NCBI GenBank assembly: GCA_026018925.1
Contig: JAKSZU010000005.1
Coordinates: 81,384,398 to 81,448,397, forward strand
Origin: Tupaia tana
Taxonomy: Eukaryota > Chordata > Mammalia > Scandentia > Tupaiidae
Length of the DNA stretch: 64,000 nt
Direction: 5' to 3'
Each line of letters opens with the position of its first letter. Within the stretch, counting starts at the first letter, position 1. The notes beneath the pieces are model-generated. The model had not been told where the DNA came from, did not search any database, and worked only from the letters and a program-made list of their open reading frames with translations. Shown piece after piece: positions 34,970-48,310 of the stretch. Made by a program: the position numbers and the translations under genes.

Positions 34970-35390
34970 CAATTATAATATATATAAAGTTATATTACAT
35001 ATATAATATAGGATATATACATATAAGATATATGCATTTATATCATAAACATTACACTTTATAGCTTGGCTATGAAAATCTGCTAATTAATCAGTTACAT
35101 ATACATATTCTCATTAATTTAGCTCTCTCTGTCTCTCTTGTTGTCTTCTCTACAAATATAGATGTGACCTATGTGGCATATTAAGAGAATTTGGGAGAGG
35201 AGAGGATAGAGGAGAGAGATTTAAAATAACTAATAGAAGACAATGGCCTTATGTTGGAAAAAAGTGAGAGACATTATTGCTATTATATAAGGTACATAAG
35301 GCAAATTATATTATTCAAATTGAAAATATAGTGCAGCATAGGTTTTTTTATACCCAGTTAATTTGCAGCAATTAAATGCAACAACACCTG

Positions 35391-36016
35391 TGTGGGGACA
35401 TGTTTAAGAGAGAGAGTCTGAGGTGTGGGGACATGCTCTGAGCAAACACCACATGCTCTTTTGGGGTTTGGCAGAACCTTGTAACTTGTCTTTCCTTGAC
35501 CTTGGCTGCAGACAGAGCAAGGGTGGAAATTGCTAGGGGGGTTCCAACAGACACATGTGATAGACTTCAAGAAACATCTTGACCCCAATTAGTAAAATCC
35601 AATCCCTGCTCTGCATCTGAAAGGTTCCTTAGCCTACTCTGGGTGTGGTGGTGCAAGAAGATCTTTAGCTCCTTCCCCACACCTAACAGCTAGTTCTCTG
35701 CATTAGAAAGGAAGATGAGATTTTCTCTTGATGGGATTATCACCAAGGGATACACCTGGCCTGGTATGACTAAGCCCTCAGATTTGTTAACTGCTTCTTA
35801 TTGTCTGTAACCTGGCAACCAAAGTATGAAGTGTCGTAAAACATACATATGTAATGTCTCCTTGTTCTATAAATAAAGACGTCCAGTTCATCTGGGCTGC
35901 ACAAGTTGCTTGGGCTACCTTGGCCCAGGCTGCCTGTGTCCGTTTCTACTCTATCTTTTGTCTCATTTTTTCTGCTTCTTCCATAGTAGCGCCGAGCCTG
36001 GGGGTGGACACCGACA
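35391..36016 (+). mobile_element. solo LTR, class II (ERVK-like)
   Basis: 626-bp LTR from tgtggggacatg to ggacaccgaca, TG...CA ends, flanked by an exact 6-bp duplication cacctg at 35385-35390 and 36017-36022. Six bp is the duplication size of class II (beta-retrovirus-like) ERVs. It is GC-richer than the surroundings and has a promoter/poly(A) block at 35868-35877. No gag/pol/env next to it, so the provirus recombined to one LTR. Open frames inside it are incidental. Confidence 0.9.
35868..35877 (+). promoter_or_regulatory. overlapping TATA box and AATAAA in the LTR
   Basis: tataaataaa merges a TATA-like and a poly(A)-signal-like hexamer, about 140 bp before the LTR 3' end. Confidence 0.6.
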
Positions 36017-36022
36017 CACCTG

Positions 36023-36588
36023 AAGTTTAATAACTTAAATCAAACATCATCTTTTTTTTCTTCTCACTAAAACGGGATATCATACTACTTTCAACCTAAT
36101 CTATGATTATGGCACATACTTAAATATATTTTCACTTCCTTTTCACTATGGGCACCCTGTCAATTATCCTTAATTTTAAGTGTTTGTATATATTGCATCT
36201 CATGATCAAAAATGCAGCAAAACATTTAATATGAGTGAGTTACAATCATTATTATACAGTGGTGTGTAAATGAAAGGCTTCAGAACATGGGAAATCTGAT
36301 TTTAGAATATCAACTTGCTACAGGGGTGTGGTTCTAGGAAGAAATTAGTGAATTTGTGAGGAAGCAGACAACCCATTCATGCTACTGTTGACAAACACAA
36401 TTATGAAGAGACTTTACATGAAAATGTAAATAAAATGAAAGTCATAATATAATATAATAGAATTCAGAATAGGTTGGCCAAAAGGAAATGAAGCCAGAAT
36501 GTTAAAGTTTTATTGTTTAAAAACTGCTTTTTCATTCATGATTGAAAATAAAATTTTAGAAAAAAATGTTTATAAGTTTCAATAAAGT
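36023..36588. other. no recognised content
   Basis: AT-rich sequence with no recognised feature. Confidence 0.45.
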
Positions 36589-37740
36589 GCAAGAAAATAA
36601 GATCGAGACAACCCACAGAATAGAATAAAATATTTACAAACTATACTTCAAATAAAGGATTGATATCCAGAATATGTAAGGAACTCACTGGCACAATAAC
36701 TAATGATGCAATTTAAGAATGGATAATTGATCTGAAAAAATAACTCTCAAAAGAGACATATTAATGGCTAAAAGCATTATGAAAAAATGTTTAACATATC
36801 CTAATATAACGGAATGAAAATCAAAATCACAATGAGATTCAGCTAATCCAAGTCAGCAAGGCCATGATCAAAGAAACAAACAAACAAAAAATAACAAGTG
36901 CTGATACGGTCATGGAGAAAAGGGAATCCTCATGCACTGCTGGTAGGAATGTAAATTAATGCAACCACTGTGGAAAACAGTACAGAAGTTCCTCAAAAAT
37001 GTAAATTTGTAACTATTTTTCATACCCAGGAAACTGACTCTTGAGTATTTACCCAATGGAGAGGAAATCATTCAAAAAAACACTTGTACAGTCATGTTTA
37101 TTGCTGCATTATCCACAATAATGAAGACATGGAATCAACTTAAATACCCAACAACTGGTGAATGAATTAAAATATGGCATATATGTACAATAAAATACTA
37201 TTCTGACAAAAAAAAGAACAGTAACATCCTATTATTAGGTACAAAGTGGGTTAATCTAGAAGATACAATGATGACTGAAAAAATCAGGTTATGGAAGACA
37301 AATACTGTATATCCTCACTTAATATACCATTCATAATGTCTGCTCTCAGGTAGAGACTGAAGACTCAGTGGCATAGAGAAAAAGTAATGGTATGTTCCAG
37401 AGCTGTATGAGGAAGGAGTACTTTGGGAGAAAATAACAGACAAAAGAATGCATTCATAGCAAGTGAAATAAGTTATGAAGCAGTATACCACAGTGGAGTA
37501 AAAATGTCCTTGAAAATTTAATATCTGCTTTTACCCCTCATCTCTCCCAAAGAAAACCACTAGTACAACTATTATTGAATGTTCATAACACAATGTAATG
37601 ATCAATGTTGAATTAGATGAATACATCTATTCCTGATTTGATTATTAAACACTGTATGCATGCTTTGAAAAGATATACCAAATCCTCATGAACATGTACA
37701 ATAATTATATATAAACCAGAATTTTAAAAAGTATATAGTT
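36589..37740 (+). mobile_element. old L1, ORF2 3' half and 3' UTR
   Basis: Diverged sense L1: ttgatatccagaatatgtaa, catatgaaaaaatg-type block near 36775, gcactgctggtaggaatgta, ccactgtggaaaacagtac, attgctgcattatccacaat, gaatgaattaaaatatggc, then 3' UTR. Frames are destroyed. Older than the elements at 17.7 and 27.4 kb. Confidence 0.88.
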
Positions 37741-37914
37741 TGATGTAAAGAAAAATAAAAATGAAGAGAAAAAAGTGAAATATAAATTTTAAATAATATA
37801 AAATTAATAAAATAAGAAATTTTGTAATAAAATCAATAATGCACTTTTAGAAACGTTTTTGTGAAAACTGTATTTTAACAATTTGTCAAAATATTAAAAA
37901 TGGAAAATATGATA

Positions 37915-38540
37915 CAATTTATAAATATGTTCTCCCATTCTGCAGGTTGTCTCTTAAATATATTGATAATTTTTTCTCGTGCAGAACCATTTTAGTTTGA
38001 TGCAGTCCTATTTGTCTATGTTTGCTTTTTATGGTCTATTATTTTGTAATCATTACCAGAAAAAAAGCCATTGTCTAGAACAATGTTAAGAGGCTGTTTG
38101 TCTATATTTAATTCCAGTGGTTTTAAGATTTCAGGTCTTATGCTTGAGTCTTTAATCTATTTTGAGTTATGTTTTATATACGGTGTGAGGTAAGTGTTCA
38201 ATATCATCCTTTGGCATGTGCCTATCTAGTTTTCACAGTACATTTCACATTAAGGAGAGAGCTTTTTGCCCTTTCTGTGTTCTTGGTACTTTTGTCAAAG
38301 ATCAAGTGGAAGTGAATAGATGAATTTATTTCTTGACTCTCTATTCCGTTCCACTGGTCCATATGTCCGTCTTTACACCAGAAACATACTTTTGGTTATT
38401 AAAGATTTGCAGGATATTTTGAAATTAGGTAGTATGATGCTTCCAGTTTTGTTCTTCTTGCTCAAGATTATTTTTATTATTTTGAGACTTTCATTGCTCC
38501 GCATGAATTTTAGGATTGGCAAAAGTTTGAAGAAAAGAGA
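37915..38540 (-). mobile_element. old L1 ORF2 fragment, antisense
   Basis: Reverse of the ORF2 C-terminal third: tctcccattctgcaggttg, gtgcagaaccattttagttt, ggtgtgaggtaagtgttcaa, ttccactggtccatatgtc, gcatgaattttaggattgg. Meets an opposite-strand L1 piece on its right. Confidence 0.88.
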
Positions 38541-38815
38541 ACTTCTGCACTTTCTTCATGGGAATAAGAATGGGTACAGCTTTTACATGAAACAGCATGT
38601 AGGTTCCACAAAAAATTAAAATAAAATAATCATTCCACTTTAGAGTGTACATCCAAAGGAAATAAAATTAGTATGCTGAAGATATATGTGCACTCGTATA
38701 TTCATTGCAGCATCATTCACTGTAGCCAAGATATAGAATCAATCTAAGTGTCTATTGAGAGATGAATGGATAAACAAAATTGTATGTATCTGTATCTATA
38801 ACTATACCTATCTAT
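38541..38815 (+). mobile_element. old L1 ORF2 3' fragment, sense
   Basis: acatccaaaggaaataaaat, tattcattgcagcatcattc and gagagatgaatggataaac are the decayed C-terminal ORF2 region. Head-to-head with the antisense piece at 37915-38540. Confidence 0.8.
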
Positions 38816-38930
38816 ACACACACCCTAATCAGGCATGATTAACTATTTTGACATGAGAGACTTAGTATGGTTTATCAGTGTGGGTTCAAAATACAATTAA
38901 ACACAATGGGTCGTCAAAAAGTTCTCTTAT

Positions 38931-39195
38931 GGGACCAGCAGTTAGCGTAATGGCTATGTCGCTGGACTCCCACGTAGTTGACCGCGGTTCGAGTCCCGGA
39001 CCCGGCGGCTTAAACTCACGCCGGGCGCGTGTGCGTGCGTGCCCAAGATCCCAAGAGGAGAATGGAGGAGAAGGGATTGCGGCGTGGCCATCCCCCCTGG
39101 GGGGGTGATTTCCTGCTTTCTATCTCTCTGTCTCTCTCTGTCTGTCTGGCGAGCGCACGCGCCCTATAGCAAAAACCTCTCCAAAAAAAAAAAAG

Positions 39196-39233
<38 letters not shown>
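38931..39233 (+). mobile_element. tRNA-derived SINE, long form, youngest-looking copy
   Basis: Full-length reference copy: tRNA-like head with anticodon-arm-like ctggactcccacgtag, body rich in undecayed CpG (cgccgggcgcgtgtgcgtgc), conserved ggagaatggaggagaaggg, hinge ccccctgggggggtgat, pyrimidine tract, cctatagcaaaaacctctcc and about 50 A. Perfect 15-bp duplication aaaaagttctcttat at 38916-38930 and 39234-39248. Intact A and B boxes, CpG richness and a long poly(A) all point to recent insertion. Confidence 0.97.
38943..38996 (+). promoter_or_regulatory. Pol III internal promoter of the SINE
   Basis: A box tagcgtaatggc at 38943-38954 and B box ggttcgagtcc at 38986-38996, with tRNA-like spacing. 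The B box equals the tRNA T-loop consensus. Confidence 0.85.
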
Positions 39234-39241
<8 letters not shown>

Positions 39242-39266
39242 CTCTTATTATGAGAAAACTATTTAT

Positions 39267-39540
39267 GGGTCCAATCTGTTGCATGGTGTTTAAGGTGCTG
39301 GATCCCACATGGCCAACGGCATGGTTCAAGTCCTAAACATGGTGGCTGAGAAACACCGCAGGTATATGTGTTCATGTCCATAACCCCTAAAGGAGGGAGA
39401 AATGCAGGAGAAAGGATTATAGTATGACCATTTCCCATGTATGTGAGGGGATGCCTTCTTACTCTCTCTTTGACTCACTCTGTCCCTTCCTGATGAGTAA
39501 AGTGCCCCCTGGCAAAAAGTTAATAAATAAATAAATAAAT
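39267..39540 (+). mobile_element. tRNA-derived SINE, long form, old copy
   Basis: Sense copy (gggtccaatctgttgcatgg, ggttcaagtcctaaac, ccctggcaaaaag) with an (AAAT)n tail. Starts only 18 bp after the duplication of the previous SINE. Confidence 0.85.
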
Positions 39541-39596
39541 ATTTTATAGTTTATATAATATAATATTATGCAGCCATTATAAAGGAAGCTGGATTT

Positions 39597-39747
39597 GGGG
39601 CTGGTAGGTACAATGGTCGTTAAGGCATTGGACTCCCACATAGCTGACTGCAGTTTGAATCCGAATGGCTTGCTTTTTAGGGAAAAGTCTCTCTGTCTCT
39701 GTCTGTCTCTTTCTGGTCAAATTGAAGAATGAAAATAAATAATAAAT
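39597..39747 (+). mobile_element. tRNA-derived SINE, short form
   Basis: Sense short form (ggggctggtaggtacaatgg, actcccacatagctgactgc, ttctggtcaaattgaaga) with AAT-rich tail, which became the target of the next SINE. Confidence 0.88.
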
Positions 39748-39748
39748 A

Positions 39749-40018
39749 GGGACCAGCAGTTAGCGTAATGGCTATGTCACTGGACTCCCACGTAGTCGAC
39801 TGCAGTTCGAGTCTCGGACCAGGTGGCTTAAACTCACGCCAGGCACATGTGCGTGCATGCCCAAGATCCTGAGAGGAGAATGGAGGAGAAGGGATTGTGG
39901 TGTGGCCATCTCCCCTGGGGGGGGGGGGGGGTGATTTCTCGCTTTCTGTCTCTCTGTCTCTCTCTGTCTTTCTGGCGAGCGCACGTGCGCTATAGCGGAA
40001 ATCTCTCAAAAGCTAAAT
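39749..40018 (+). mobile_element. young tRNA-derived SINE, long form
   Basis: Sense full-length copy inserted in the A/T tail of the short SINE. Duplication aaataaataataaata at 39733-39748 and 40019-40034. Contains an uninterrupted G run (about 14 G from 39917) where other copies have five to seven. Confidence 0.93.
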
Positions 40019-40034
40019 AAATAAATAATAAATA

Positions 40035-41172
40035 AAATTAAGTAAATAATTCTAAAAATAAAACCTAGAAGAATACCAGATATGGACATGCAATGCTACA
40101 GAGAAGGTGCAAGTTAGTAATGCATTTTAAGGAACACTGAGCACTCAATCCTGTATAATTTTTAAGACTAAGTATGCACACTAAAAATATAAGATATAAA
40201 ATATAAGATATATGAAAATAACTGTGTTACTCAGAGTCTCACAGTGATAAAAACTTTCAAATCACTTATAGACATATTGACCATTTTTTCCTGTTAAGTT
40301 ACTTGTTCAGAATGATTTTGTGAGCCTGAACTCCAGATACCCTCACCATACACACCCCGCCCTTTTTCTGTGTTTGTGTATGACTTTCAAGTGACAAAGC
40401 AACAAAGTGAGAAGGAATTAGCAAAGGATAGAATAAAACTTCACTAACGACAGTGAGTTAAAGGTATTACAAAAAAATCCAGTAAGAATAGAGAAAAATA
40501 AACTTTTTAGTGATGCTCTACTATAGCAGAGAAAAAAGCACATAAAAAGCAGAAAGCCAAAGCAATAAAACTGGAAGAAAAAATAAATAAATAATAGAAA
40601 AGATATAAGAGGACTACCCTAAAAGATTGACAAAAATAACTTTTTTTGGATCAGATTTACTGTTTAGAGCAGGACAGGAACATAGAAAATATGTGATTCA
40701 TATTTTTTAAAAAGGCTAAAACTAATCATTTCTCCTGAGAAAGTAAAATTAGCCTTCACAAGGAAAGATGCATCAGCAATAAAAATTACTAGATGCTGTT
40801 TAAAGGCAAAACTGCCAAATTAAAAATTGCAACATGTGCTCATTACAGAAGAATTTTAAGAATCAAAACAAGCAAGAGCACAAAACAGAAAGGAGGCACA
40901 AATAGAACCACAAAAAATATGCATTCACACAAGCACAGCATGTTTTTGTAAAAACTTATGCATGTATATACAAATGAACACATAAATTTATATACAGATT
41001 GACACATAAAATTTGATGACACATATACAAACTGGATGCATATTGCATATTATAATATATACATTTATACATACATTTTTCATACATGACACAGCTACAG
41101 ACACATTATAGAATATATACATATACAAGCACACAAACATGCGTAAGAGGGTACTTTGAAAATATCATGGAT
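40035..41172. other. no recognised content
   Basis: AT-rich, ATACA-rich sequence without a recognised repeat or gene. Confidence 0.5.
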
Positions 41173-41327
41173 GGGGCCAGCAAGCGATGTGGTGGTTAAA
41201 GGTGCTGGACTCCCACATGGTCAACCATGGTTCGAGTCCTGGATCCAGTGGTTCGCTTTCTCACTCTTCTCTCTCTCTGATCAAATTGGAAAATCATAAT
41301 AACAATAATAATAATAAAGTTAAATAA
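41173..41327 (+). mobile_element. tRNA-derived SINE, short form
   Basis: Sense short form: ggggccagcaagcgatgtgg, B box ggttcgagtcc, ggttcgctttctcactctt, gatcaaattggaaaatc and an (AAT)n-rich tail. Confidence 0.92.
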
Positions 41328-41828
41328 AACATTCTATAAAACAATGTTATGGAAAATGTATAACTATGAAAAGCCTATGCACTGATTTCAATTGTGCTGC
41401 CCCAAAATAAACATATACAAATTCTGCTTGCCCATAAACCTTTCTAAATACCCTGATATAAGAGCAAAATACATACACATAAAATAGATGCATACAGAGC
41501 AAAACACACATGATCAAACATGATACACACAAATAGACACATAAAATAATAATATAAATATTTATAAAACATTTACAGAACAAAGATCACTCCACCAAAG
41601 AAATGAATAAGAAGATATAGATACAGGCATCAATATAAATAGATACCAATTAATATCAGAAAAAATACAAGTTCTTTAGGAGAAATTAAATAATCTCTGA
41701 TAATTATCTCCAATAAAGATGCAATAAAATTATAGTTGAGAATATGTTACTTTTAAAAATATTTACTAGAATTTCTCAGTGAAGTTATCAGGTCCTGAGC
41801 TTTTCTTTGATGGAAGATATTTTCTTTT

Positions 41829-43418
41829 TTTTTTAAATTTTTTGAAGAACTCATTTAAATACTTATTCAACAGATGCAGAATAGGTGAACTAATGGATCT
41901 TTTAACCTGAAGATACAACAAGCAGCTTCACCTATTCAGAGGAATGTCACATAAATAATTTAAACCTTATTCAATATATCTCCAAAAGAGAGAACTTAAA
42001 CCAAAGGAAAATAGAAACAATAGGTTTCAGGATCATTGCACAAACTGTGTAACTGATCTTAATGGCTTCTTTTCCCATCTGATGCATTTCCACATTTCAT
42101 TCTTTTTCTGAAAGGAGATATAATCGCTTTTTCTTTACTGAACATCTTAAATAAATTGCATCTTCATGACAAGCCCTCCATGACCAGCAATGGATATACT
42201 CACACTAGCAGGAAAATGTCTAGAATTAACCAGCTGGTTTACTAAGAAAATGTTTATCTGTTCCTCATCCATATTTATATATCCTACACTAAGGATTTTC
42301 AGGAGGTGGGGAGGAATGGGAGTATATTATCCCAAAAGGGTGATTCACCATTCCCAGCAAGGTACTTTTTCGGGAGAGTCCTCCTCACATCCCAAATCAA
42401 TCACTACTATCATCAACATTTGGTATAGGAATATGGTCCATGTAGAGCACGGAAAAGACAGATGACTACTACTGTTCTACAAGAAATGGGAAAGCGTACT
42501 CCATGAGTCAACTGGGAAATATAAAGTAACTCTTCCAAACAGATACCTATATATTACAACATGAAGACTGTTCCAACAATTATTCTCCACAATGTTTAAG
42601 GACAAAATATATGTAGTACACTTTATATGATAAATGAATTTATCATGTACTCACAAAAGAATGAGGTGCTTAATCCAGTCAAGAAATTAAAAATAAAAAT
42701 CCTGCATTTCTGAATTTGTCAGTACACACTATTCTGAAAACATATCTTATACTCAGAATGGTAAATCGCCTTTCAAGGAAAGTCACAGAATCAGTTCATC
42801 TGGCTAAATGCTTTTCATAGGAAGTTGATGGACCTGGACAGGCTCTGACAGGAAATAGGTCTGTTAAAGAAAACAGTAGGCTTTTGTAACTGGCTCTTTT
42901 GGCAGAACCATTCTGGTGGTGGAGTCGGCTGCCATTCTTGTTCATCCTTTTCCCAGACTCTTCTATAGAAAGTCCAGCAAAACCTACAAAGTCATCAGTG
43001 ATACCAAGAGACCAGGGTGAAATCTCTGTTCCTTCTTGTCTAAGTGCCTCCATGATTCGCTGATGGTCTCAGATTGCTGGTGAGTGTTGATAGTTATATG
43101 GATCCCTGGGGAATTGCTCAGGCAGATTCATGATCATACTGACCAAATTCCTCTAAGTTCAGATTTTGCAGATTTTACAGCAGATAGTATTCTGTTCCAA
43201 CACTATCTTGGTTTATTCATGTCAGTATGGAGCAAATGTAAAGCTAGAAGTTGACCATACATACATTCATACATCAGAGGTGTGGCAATTCTTCCAGAAC
43301 CCTTTAGTTCCTGGGTTTTAGACTGACTCAGCAACTTTTTGAAACTGAAGGTACTTTTCATACCAGCAGGTCTTAACGGTTCACATTCCTGACAGCTATA
43401 CCCAAAACTGTTATTAGA

Positions 43419-43422
<4 letters not shown>
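41829..43422 (-). pseudogene. processed retrocopy of an unidentified gene
   Basis: The sequence interrupting the antisense L1 has a reversed A-rich end (cttttttttttaaatttttt at 41824-41843), expected of a minus-strand mRNA copy with poly(A). On the minus strand it holds an 86-codon open segment (43053 to 42796) of ordinary composition: MEALRQEGTEISPWSLG near its start, DDFVGFAGLSIEESGKR in the middle, PGPSTSYEKHLAR at the end. About 950 bp of AT-rich, UTR-like sequence follow. Upstream (43060-43400) only short broken frames such as [13 protein letters not shown] remain. I do not recognise the parent gene. A pseudogene is inferred from the frame breaks and the insertion into L1. Confidence 0.55.

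Positions 43423-43453
<31 letters not shown>
43423..43453. repeat. 31-base poly(T) run
   Basis: Uninterrupted T run at the junction between the retrocopy's 5' side and the host L1. Possibly an expanded T-rich target duplication. Confidence 0.85.
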
Positions 43454-43454
<1 letters not shown>

Positions 43455-43609
43455 TATCCAGTCTCTTTACTCACATTGATCTGTTTAGCATTTCTAGTTT
43501 TTTATGATGCAGTTTTGGTAGGTTATATGTGTCTAGGAATTTGTTTATTTCTTCTAGATTTTCAAATTTGTTGGCTTATGTTTTTTTATAATAGTTTTCT
43601 AACCCTTTT

Positions 43610-43865
43610 TGTTTTGTTTTGTTTATTTTGTTCTGTTTTTGCGAGAACATACATGTACTTGCCAGAGAGAAAAAAAGAGAAAGGGTGAGAGCACTCCTCA
43701 ATGGGACATGGTCCATGTCACATTTTTTCCCTCCATTTCTCTACGTCTTGAGACCTAGGGCACGCCGGCCGGAATGTAACTCAAGACACAGGTGCTGGGA
43801 CCTGAATGGTGATCATCCACATGGGATTCAGATCCCATTTAACCACTAGGCTATGAGTAGGGCCC
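43610..43865 (-). mobile_element. tRNA-derived SINE, long form, old copy
   Basis: Antisense: acatgtacttgccagagaga, ccatgtcacattttttccc, aaccactaggctatgag. It lies inside the antisense L1, whose sequence resumes on its right. aaccctttttg (43601) and aatcctttg (43866) may be the duplication. Confidence 0.8.
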
Positions 43866-44019
43866 AATCCTTTGTACTTCTAGGGTATCAGCGGTAGTGT
43901 TTACTTTTCATCCCCGATTTTGTTTGAGGTTTTCTCTCTTTTTGCCTTCGTCCTATGAAGAGCTTTTCAATTTTGTTTAACTTTTGAAAAAAATATTTTA
44001 AGGTTAAAAACTTGAAAAT

Positions 44020-44165
44020 TTTATCTATTTATTTATGTAATTTTTTATACATTCAATCGCTATACATAAATTAGCTTGTATAGAGAATTTACCCAACATG
44101 AAATACGCTTCAGACCAGTCCAGTTGAGAATACTATACACATCATCATCAGCCAGTAATAAACCA
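44020..44165 (-). mobile_element. L1 3'-terminal fragment, antisense
   Basis: ttatacattcaatcgctata, gagaatttacccaacatg and ccagtccagttgagaatac fit the reversed 3' UTR end of local L1s. Confidence 0.6.
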
Positions 44166-44273
44166 CTTCTATGTCCCGTAAATGTATTTTGTCTATTTCT
44201 ACCCTGACCTTTATTTAATTTCTTTCTTCCTACTGATTTTGGGTTTAGTTTGTTCTTGCTTTTCTAGTTTCTT

Positions 44274-44533
44274 TTTCTTTTTTTGGAGAGGTTTTCGCTA
44301 TAGGGCGTGTGCACTCGCCAGACAGAGAGAGACAGAGAGACAGAAAGCGAGAAATCACCCCCCAGGGGGGATGGTCATGCCGCAACCCCTTCTCCTCCAT
44401 TCTCCTCTCGGGATCTTGGGCACGCACGCACACGCGCCCAGCGTGAGTTTTAAGCCACCGGGTTCGGGACGTGAACCGTGGTCGGCTACATGGGAGTCCA
44501 GTAACATAGCCATTATACTAACTGCTGGTTCCC
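44274..44533 (-). mobile_element. young tRNA-derived SINE, long form
   Basis: CpG-rich antisense copy (ggttttcgctatagggcg ... ctaactgctggttcc). Exact 17-bp duplication tgcttttctagtttctt at 44257-44273 and 44534-44550. Confidence 0.96.
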
Positions 44534-44639
44534 TGCTTTTCTAGTTTCTTGAGGTACGATGTTAGGTTGCTTACTTGAGATCTTTGTACATTTTAGAACC
44601 ACCACAATACCTATTTTCAAAGTATTCTAATAACAAACT

Positions 44640-45485
44640 TTACTAACAAAAACCAGAAGGGTACTGGCATATGAATGTATATATAGAATAATAAAACAAA
44701 ATAGATAACTAAGAAAGAAACCTAGTTACTTATAGCCAACTGATTTTGACAGAATTGCAAAGAAAACAAAGGACAGTCTCTTCAACAAATGATGTTGGGA
44801 AAACTCGATATACACATAGAGAAAAATGAGATTAGATCCTATTCTAACTATATAAAAATGGATTAAATATTTAAATTTAAAACACAAATATATATATATA
44901 AATATAAATATTTTAGATAGATAGATAGATAGATAGATATACACACACACACACATGCATACACATATATAATGACAACAAAATGCTCTTCACCCAAAAA
45001 GAAGAATGAACTCTTAGCCTGGATGATATTATGGTAAGTGAAGTGAGCCTCACATGAAAAGATAAATAGCATATGATTCTATTCATATACACAACCTCAA
45101 AAAGCTGAACTCATAAATTTAGAGGGTAGAATAGTGGTTACAAAGACTGGGAAGAAAAAAAGGAGGGGCGTTGGAAAGGAATATATTAACAAGTACAGGG
45201 CTGCTGTTAGATAAGAGAGATTAGGTTCTGATATGCTATTGTGCAGAACAGTAATTATTGCTAAGAGTATTATATTTCATATTTCAAAATAGCTAGAATA
45301 GAGGATTTTTAATGGTCTCATTACAAAGGAATGGGTGTTCAAGATAATGATGTGTTAAATAACTTGATTTTATCATTATACAATGTATATACCCAAACAT
45401 GTATGAAAACATTACACTGTACCATGTAAATATGTACATTTATTATATGTCAAAAATAAATTATAAAAAAGCAAAAATTGGCAGC
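44640..45485 (+). mobile_element. old L1 (L1MA/MB-like), ORF2 end and 3' UTR
   Basis: Sense: tactggcatatgaatgtata, gccaactgattttgacaga, caacaaatgatgttgggaaa, then, after microsatellite DNA, gaggatttttaatggtctca, atcattatacaatgtatat, attacactgtaccatgtaaa and tgtcaaaaataaattataaa. This is the classic end of an old mammalian L1. Frames destroyed. Confidence 0.85.
44886..44956. repeat. (TA)n, (GATA)n and (AC)n microsatellites
   Basis: TA run, then six GATA units (44915-44938) and eight AC units. Confidence 0.92.
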
Positions 45486-45533
45486 ATATGTATAATGTTA
45501 TTTTGTTTTATTTTATTATTATTATTATTTTTT

Positions 45534-45547
45534 AATAACCACTTCTG
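45534..45547 (+). repeat. left target-site duplication of the GLUL retrocopy
   Basis: aataaccacttctg, preceded by a T run. The junction ttttttaata fits the L1 endonuclease preference TT/AAAA. The partner lies at 47873-47886. Confidence 0.93.
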
Positions 45548-47872
<2,325 letters not shown>

Positions 47873-47886
47873 AATAACCACTTCTG

Positions 47887-48030
47887 AATAGCAAGATTTT
47901 CTCACTAATATATGTCTGAGACGGAGACTATGTTGATGGCCTTTATTACATTTTTACATGTACTGAAAAGTCACACTTTAACCCCATAAATATATACAAC
48001 TATTGTATAAATGTCAATTAAAACTTATTG
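47887..48030 (+). mobile_element. old L1 3' end, continuing beyond the GLUL insertion
   Basis: tgaaaagtcacactttaacc, ccataaatatatacaacta and aatgtcaattaaaactt match an old L1 3' terminus. Together with 45300-45480 this suggests GLUL landed in L1-derived DNA. Confidence 0.6.
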
Positions 48031-48300
48031 GGGGGGAACCAACAGTTAGCGTAATGGCTATGTCGCTGGACTCCCATGTAGTCAACTGCGGTTCGCGTCC
48101 CGGACCCGGTGGCTTAAAACTCACGCCGGGTGCGTGTGTGTGCGTGCCCAAGATCCCGAGAGGAGAATGGAGGAGAAGGGATTGTGGCGTGGCCATCCCC
48201 CCTGGGGGGTGATTTCTCGCTTTCTGTCTCTCTGTCTCTCTCTGTCTGTCTGGTGAGCGCACACACCCTATAGCGAAAACCTCTCAAAAAAAAAATAAAT
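48031..48300 (+). mobile_element. young tRNA-derived SINE, long form
   Basis: Sense copy with ggttcgcgtcc B box and CpG-rich body, ending ccctatagcgaaaacctctc plus A. Exact duplication aaacttattg at 48021-48030 and 48301-48310. Confidence 0.95.
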
Positions 48301-48310
48301 AAACTTATTG

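Larger units (their letters stand above)
41750..43990 (-). mobile_element. old antisense L1 ORF2, split twice
   Basis: Pieces 41750-41828, 43452-43609 and 43866-43990 read consecutively as the reversed RT region of an L1: aggtcctgagcttttctttg, then ttggtaggttatatgtgtct and ttcttctagattttcaaatt, then gtacttctagggtatcagc and ttttgtttaacttttg. The first gap is filled by a 1.6-kb retrocopy, the second by a SINE. Confidence 0.82.

Noticed and set aside
35358..35588. 76-codon minus-strand frame
   Set aside because: Lies mostly inside the solo LTR, antisense to it. No domain.
38943..39010. true tRNA gene
   Set aside because: A and B boxes are present, but the sequence cannot be closed into a full tRNA cloverleaf and is followed by SINE body, poly(A) and target duplications.
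42796..43053. 86-codon minus-strand frame as a functional small gene
   Set aside because: It sits in a retrocopy inserted in L1, upstream coding remnants are broken, and no promoter or splice sites are apparent.
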